Shown in pieces: positions 58,601 through 64,000 of a DNA stretch of 64,000 nt (position 1 is its first letter; every line of letters starts with the position of its first letter). The stretch is from assembly GCA_047967505.1 (NCBI GenBank), contig CM106538.1. The stretch is one strand, 5' to 3'. This DNA comes from Dipteris shenzhenensis (lineage: Eukaryota; Polypodiophyta; Polypodiopsida; Gleicheniales). A model generated the notes under the pieces. The model worked only from the letters and a program-made list of their open reading frames with translations. It made no database searches and had not been told where the DNA came from. A program made the position numbers and the translations under genes.

Positions 58601-60313
58601 TCGTCTGCTTGATTCTCTTCCCTCATAATCATTCATGGCCCTTCTCATCCCTCCTCAAACATGACCTACGTTCTATCATGGCCTATCACAGTCTTTGTAA
58701 ACTCTATGATTATTGATGCAACATTTGAAGAGATCTCCCATGTTACCATGTGACCATATAGTTGCAGGATCAATATATCTTTTTTTTCAAGAAAAGAAGC
58801 ATCTTGAACCACTGGAGGTGCTCTAAAGAGGAGAATAAGAGCTAATAGGTTAATTCCATAGTGTTTTAATGTAATTTCTTACTTTGGATTATCCACAGTG
58901 GTCCATTGCTTTTGCTAAGGTTCCCTTAGTTGTTCTTTCAGTAACTTCATGGAGGATGATATGAGAATGGTGGGCGTGGATGATATGGACTCTTCATATC
59001 AAAAGATACAAACTCATGCATGAGCAAGTTGTTTTGGAGGTGATGCAAGAATTGAAGGGAATGGTGATGCAAATTAGATGCCTAGAGCTCATCATACTGC
59101 TAATGTAAGTCTTGAAGCTCCAAAGTTGACTGAAGAAGAAGAATTCACATGATGCATTACATTTGTTTAAATTTAAATTTCTAAAATGATGTTTCTTCAT
59201 GTGTGTAGTAGCAAGCAAGAATGGAGAATCTATCCATTTGGAACAAGAAGGCATGGAGAATTCACAGTGTTGACCCAAGGCAACCTACATGATCCATTCC
59301 AATGTGTTGTAGATGAGATTATAAAAACTTACGAGTTGAATGTGAGATTCTAAATAGCATAGCGGTCTTTCTAAAGACTTAATCGAGGATTCAAAGACCC
59401 TATTATTGGTGTATTAGAGCAAAAGAAGAAGAGAAACAGGCTATGAAACCTCTTTGTAATACAATTTGAAATACAAACACCTATTTCTAATAATATTCTT
59501 CTATCTAAAGCTAAAATGTTTCGTGTATCTATGGCTAAATGGTGAATCTTTTGTTATGGCTGTTTTAATGATCTGTTGTTTTTAATATTGCATCTTTTTT
59601 TATATCACCTTGCACACAAAAGTTATATTACATTTTGATGTAACTTACAATTCAATAAAATGTTGTTTGCCAAGTTGGCCATTCCAATACATATGTAGAA
59701 GGGATTTTACCATGGCACCACATTGATTAGATGGAGTGTTAAAAAAACAAAATTTAAGATTTTCCTACATCACCTTGTAAAGGATTTGATGCATTTCATG
59801 ATTTTCTACGAAGAAATATAGATTTTGAAGAGGTAGATGAAGGAATCACCTTATGTGCCTTGTAGCACAACTCTGGTAAGTCCCTTAGGAAATATATTTT
59901 CTATATAATTTCTTTCCCTTGGAGGAACCTTGTAGGTTGGCTATGTCAATGTAATTTTTAATTTAATCCAAAAGACTTTGATCTTCCACTACATCACCTT
60001 GCAATTTTAAATTTCTTTGTTTATCTTGCCTTTGGAGCCACCTTTTAGGTTGGCAAAGCCAATGTAATTTTTTATTTAAATCACTAAATCACCTTGAAAT
60101 AATTTGATGCATTACATGAGAAAATATATATTTTGAAGAGGTATCTAAAAATTTCATTTTCTATGTTTTCTTGGTCATGGAGGTTGGCTATGTCCATGTA
60201 TCTTTTATTTTAATTTTTAGGTTGGCTACTATATCAGCTTGTAAAGGATTGATGCATTTCATGATTTTCTATGAAGAGATTTTGACGGGTAGATTAAGGA
60301 ATATGACAACTTC
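58601..60313. other. No gene; degenerate repeats at 59640-60305
   Basis: Unit GATGCATTTCATGATTTTCTA with GATTTTGAAGAGGTA and GGTTGGCTATGTC-ATGTA recurs about three times between 59770 and 60302. The rest shows nothing. Confidence 0.5.
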
Positions 60314-60581
60314 GACCATTTCAATGTCCATTTTTGACAAATGTAGGAGAAATTTACCGTGACGCAGAAGGCAAAGTTGGTCAGGACATCATGGGCTATC
60401 CAAAAATGCCAAAACCCGCCACAGCGTGAGTTTGGCCAATTGGACACCCTCCAAATGGCCAAATTCGTGACGTGGCAGGTTTTGGCATTTTTGGACACCC
60501 CATGACATCTTGATGAACTTTGCCTTCTACGCTATGGTCGAATTCCTCCTACATTTGCAAAAAATGGTCACCAAAATGACC
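60314..60581. mobile_element. Foldback MITE
   Basis: The left arm (60314-60443) and right arm (60451-60581) are inverted copies of about 130 bp, with a 7-nt loop at 60444-60450. The arms share AAATGTAGGAG, GCAAAGTT and CCAAAAATGCCAAAACC segments with a few mismatches. It has the size and structure of a miniature inverted-repeat element. No target duplication was resolved. Confidence 0.8.
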
Positions 60582-62229
60582 ACACTTGGTTTCACGAGAG
60601 TATTTTTTTGACTTAGAATATTCATAATATTTTCCTAAATTAATTTTATAAAAAAATTTATACAAGTAGTAGAACTTAATTGCATGGAATATGAAGAGAA
60701 TAGTAAAATAGCTATAACTTTTGCGCTATAACTCTGATTGCAAATATTTTTAGTTGAAAATCAAGAGCATGAGTAGCTCTATGATATTTGACTAGAAAAA
60801 TAGGGTCCATGACCCTATTTTTTCTCGAATGTTAAAATTCAATGTAGAAGACCTTTAAAAATTAGTCACAAGTTGAGGGGCTCATAAATTTGTAATTACT
60901 TTGGATACAAATGAAGGAAAAGGGACAAGTTTGCATATAAAAGATTCACCTCTCTACACAACAAACTTGGAGGTGGTGTATTCTATACTCTACTTGATTC
61001 AAAGCAACATTACCTTATATTGCATTAACAACATATTCAAACTTAACCATGATTGAATCAAAATTATTGTTATGAAATGGTATCTTGCAAGGAAGAGAAT
61101 ATGATAACATGTACATATTTGTATTATAATCTCTCCATTCAAATAAAAATACTCTTCATAGCCTGCACCTCCTCTTTTCTACCTCTAATACATAGAAAAA
61201 AGAGGCTTTTGAAATCCCTAAGTAAGATCCTAATACAAATACAATTAAGGCTCTCCTCTCAAGGTAGCCAAGCACAATTTCCAATTGGATACAATGCAAT
61301 AGGGGAAGCCATGTGATGTGGATCACAATGATCAAGCTGCTAATACATTGATACACTTCAATAGTTAAGTAGGCCATTCTAAAAATTAGATGTGGAAGAC
61401 CACAATGTATCCTCCTACTCGACTAATATAGTGCACCAATGAGTGATTTCAACCAAATGTGCTATGAAAGTTGGCCTCTCGAGGAGATAACTCCTTAATC
61501 TCAAATGCCTCCTGCATCAATTCAATAATTATTACATTAGTAGACCTAACAAAGAACATTACATTAAAAAACCATAAAATATAAATCAATACATAGGATG
61601 CTTACCATCATAGCATTGTCTCCTTTAATTGTGATTATTCCCTAAAACTTTTCCTCTCTTCCCATGTTCATTGACCTTTGCATGATGCAAGCAAGACAAA
61701 TAGGTATAAACTGTAAACTTTAGACATGAAAACTTTAGGCACGAAAACTTTAGACATGAAACCACACAATAAAACCATCAAAATAAAATGCATGTTTTTA
61801 ATGTCCTCCAAGTGATGAAGAAAACCTATGCAAATTTCAAAGGGCCCAACCTACAATTTATGGACAGCCCCTAGTCAAACATTGTTTGATGTTGCATGAG
61901 GGATAAAATGGACATTTTTCATGCATTTCTCTAGATTCTTGCCTACCATTTCACCATTTCAAGTAAAGTTGAAGGAATATACATTTTGTTTTCCATGACT
62001 AAAGGGTATTCTTGCACAACTTAGAGACAGTCCATTGTCAGTTATATCAAAGATTCCACTACTTCCCACTCCTATGTTAAAATCGACTCTTGACACCCAC
62101 ACTTGTAAAGAAGATAGGCAAGGAAGGTACATAGAAATACATACTTACTCTTGGGAAGCTTACCCTTGGCAAAACCTTCCATGGCTACCTAGTTAGTCAA
62201 ACTATAAGTTCAAGTCATCCAATGCATTT
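60582..62229. other. No gene recognised
   Basis: AT-rich. Frames 61053-61316 (+) and 61377-61156 (-) show no domain. Confidence 0.35.
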
Positions 62230-62475
62230 TTTGTGTTCTAGAATACACTAGAGCTCACAATATTGTCAACTTCTATCATTTTCTTCTTGACGATGCCTCT
62301 AGAACACATTAGAGCTCACAATATTGCCAACTTTGGTCACTTTGTTCCTGACCATGCCTCTACAACACACTGGAGCTCACAATATTGCCAGCTTGTGTCA
62401 CTTTCTTCTTGACTATGCCTCCAGAACACACTAGAGCTCACAATATTGCCATCTTGTGTCACCGTGTTCTAGACC
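62230..62475. repeat. 61-bp tandem repeat, four units
   Basis: GAGCTCACAATATTG falls at 62251, 62312, 62373 and 62434, a period of 61 bp. Confidence 0.9.
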
Positions 62476-62527
62476 ATGCCTATTGGAAAAACAATAGCAG
62501 TAGGATGGGAAAGAGTAGTTGTACCCT

Positions 62528-62680
62528 ATATGAGAGGGAAAAACAAGAGGGAAAAAGCACCTATAGGAGGGCAAAGAGTTGCTATAGCAGAAGGAAAAGC
62601 ACCTGTAGGAGGGCAAAGAGCACCTGTATTAGAAGGAAAAGTGCATGTAGAATGGAAAGAGCACCTATAGGAGACGGTTG
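62528..62680. repeat. Purine-rich short tandem repeat
   Basis: GGAAAAGCACCTGTAGGAGG-type units, about four. The Arg/Lys-rich frames over it are by-products. Confidence 0.7.
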
Positions 62681-62822
62681 AGCAAGAGGCCATAGAGCAA
62701 GAGAGGGGAGATCAAGAGAGGAAAGAGAAGGTAGAGGTAGAGCATGAGGGGATAGAGCAAGAGGAGGCACAGAAATAATGAGAAGACCAAGAGAGAGAAG
62801 ACGAGCTCAAGGTTTTGCAACC

Positions 62823-63080
62823 CAAATTTTGAAAAATGGAGGGAGAGAGCAATTGGACCAAAGAGCAGAGGAGAAGAGAGAGAGGGGGAAGGCCTAGAGT
62901 AGGCTAGAGGACAAAAGAAATTCGTCCAAAAGGTCCCACAATGGAGGGAGAGGGTAGTTGGACCAAAGTAGAGGAGCAGAGAAAGGGGGCAGGCCTACAG
63001 TAGGCTAGAGGACAAAAGAAATTCCAAAAGGTCCCACAGGGAGAGGGATGTTGGAACAGAGTAGAGGAGTAGAGAAAGAC
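62823..63080. repeat. About 102-bp tandem repeat, three units
   Basis: TAGGCTAGAGGACAAAAGAAATTC at about 62900 and 63002, with GGAGGGAGAG-TTGGACCAAAG segments in each unit. Confidence 0.75.
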
Positions 63081-63370
63081 AGGCCAGACCTGCAACACCC
63101 CCAAGGAGAAGAGAAATTCACCCACAAAGGCCCATAAAAACTTAAATGAGATTTGGGGCTGGTGGGTGCACATGGGAGGGTGGTCAAGAATGGGTTAAGG
63201 GAGGGGAGCATGGTTTGGGTGGTCCCCAATGTAAGAGGAATAGACAATAGGGGATCTCTGCATGCTTGCCATCCCTCCACCTCAACATACCATTGCCCCA
63301 CACAAAGGAGCACTCTCATTGGTACACCTCAAATCCCTCTCTAATCCTTAAAATTAGGAAACACTAATTG

Positions 63371-63390
63371 GAGGCCCTTTTGAGACCCCA
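63371..63390. repeat. 20-bp inverted repeat (right)
   Basis: GAGGCCCTTTTGAGACCCCA is the perfect reverse complement of 57971-57990, 5.4 kb away. Confidence 0.85.
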
Positions 63391-63439
63391 TTTCTATTGA
63401 GATATCGAGCTCCACTCGTGATATGCCAGGGTGACCATT

Positions 63440-63746
63440 GTGCATTTATGTCACCGACTTGTTAGCTGCAAATGCGGTTGGTACACCACCCATGAATAAT
63501 AGCTGGATGACAGCTATCCTTATCTACTCTAGTTCGTGGCTCAGTTAGTATGCGACCTTAGTTAGCTGAGTTTGGTTTGAGACCCACACATAGGGTTCTT
63601 CTATTTCTTTGTACTAGAGTTCTTTTGGCTTTCACAACTAAGAAGAGGAAAACTCTTTTCAGCCTCCACCTTTGTGTGTATTCCCCCATTGTGTATGTGA
63701 GAAAGCCACAAGTGAGACTCCTTCCCTCTCTTCCATTATCTTCACA
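63440..63746 (+). repeat. Copia LTR end (fourth copia element, 5' limit uncertain)
   Basis: Ends CTTCACA before the primer-binding site. The start is not located. The CATTTATGTC segment near 63442 is one candidate edge. Confidence 0.5.
63531..63590 (+). repeat. tRNA-like segment within a copia LTR
   Basis: GTGGCTCAGTTAGTATGC (box A-like, 63536) and GGTTTGAGACCC (box B-like, 63574). Too short and mispaired to be a tRNA gene. Similar pairs occur at 30413, 34666 and 35152. Confidence 0.45.
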
Positions 63747-63758
63747 TGGTATCAGAGC
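63747..63758 (+). promoter_or_regulatory. Primer-binding site, initiator-Met tRNA
   Basis: TGGTATCAGAGC, exact. Confidence 0.85.
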
Positions 63759-64000
63759 CTGGTTCGTGGTAAGGAGCTCAAGAAAGCAAACCAAGTTTGC
63801 GGTGTCCTGGTAAGAGGACCAGTGTTGCTTTCCTTTTTCGAGTTTTGGAGAAAATCTCTACAGGTAGCACAGCCGGAAGTGCAAGAGTGCACTGTCTCAG
63901 ATTAAGACGCCCTTCGCGGTGTGGCAAAAGGGTAGTATATGCTACGAGTAGTATATTTTCTAATTCGAGGCCATTTCGGGGCCCGTTTTGAAGGCAGAAG
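63759..64000 (+). other. Leader of the copia element leaving the window
   Basis: Sequence after the primer-binding site. No Gag motif is visible before the window ends. The element would continue to the right. Confidence 0.5.

Noticed and set aside
58232-58716. Long plus-strand open frames with Ser/Leu/Pro runs
   Set aside because: They follow the polypyrimidine tract in all three frames. Composition comes from (CTCCTCC)n and no domain is visible.

Overview
This window looks like nuclear DNA of a land plant with a large, transposon-rich genome. The evidence is: primer-binding sites for plant initiator-Met tRNA beside several LTRs, a CACTA terminus with a plant-type Transposase_24 relic, degenerate CCCTAAA (plant telomere-type) arrays, Ty3/gypsy and Ty1/copia coding regions, L1-type LINEs, and exon-like islands separated by multi-kilobase introns. 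The species cannot be named from the sequence. There are no prokaryotic operons, no CRISPR array, no rRNA, and no convincing intact tRNA gene.

Layout. 1-8.7 kb: exon-like pieces of one unrecognised plant gene on the + strand. Its roughly 6.3-kb intron holds a complete non-autonomous LTR element (1484-3314, 5-bp target duplication), a 5'-truncated LINE with 16-bp target duplications (3410-5231), and a second, opposite LINE relic. 8.7-15 kb: mostly unrecognised decayed DNA with a 211-bp tandem duplication. 15.4-21.8 kb: decayed Ty3/gypsy elements, mainly on the - strand, one with its RT/RNase H block inverted relative to gag, protease and integrase. 21.8-22.7 kb: first relic of an unusual DDE-transposase-like gene. 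22.8-27.1 kb: degenerate minisatellites. 28.1-29.6 kb: - strand exons of a Transposase_24 relic. 30.4-36.7 kb: tRNA-like and TATA-bearing LTR fragments, a Ty3/gypsy gag-pol pseudogene and a copia LTR plus gag. 37.2-38.25 kb: the end of a CACTA element with palindromic subterminal repeats. 39.5-42.7 kb: a longer copy of the DDE-like gene, broken by stops. 42.7-51.3 kb: a LINE on the - strand (ORF1, endonuclease, RT) split by a nearly complete 4984-bp copia element. 51.8-53.4 kb: a satellite-like array with inverted copies. 53.5-54.1 kb: a duplicated RG-rich ORF. 54.6-56.1 kb: degenerate telomere-like DNA. 56.8-57 kb and 63.5-64 kb: copia LTR ends with primer-binding sites. 58-63.4 kb: simple and tandem repeats and a foldback MITE, bracketed by a perfect 20-bp inverted repeat.

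How it works together. Almost nothing here looks functional now. The copia element at 43.4-48.4 kb is closest to intact but carries several stops or frame breaks. The value of the window is in the layering of insertions. The least explained component is the DDE-like gene family present twice (21.8 and 39.5 kb).
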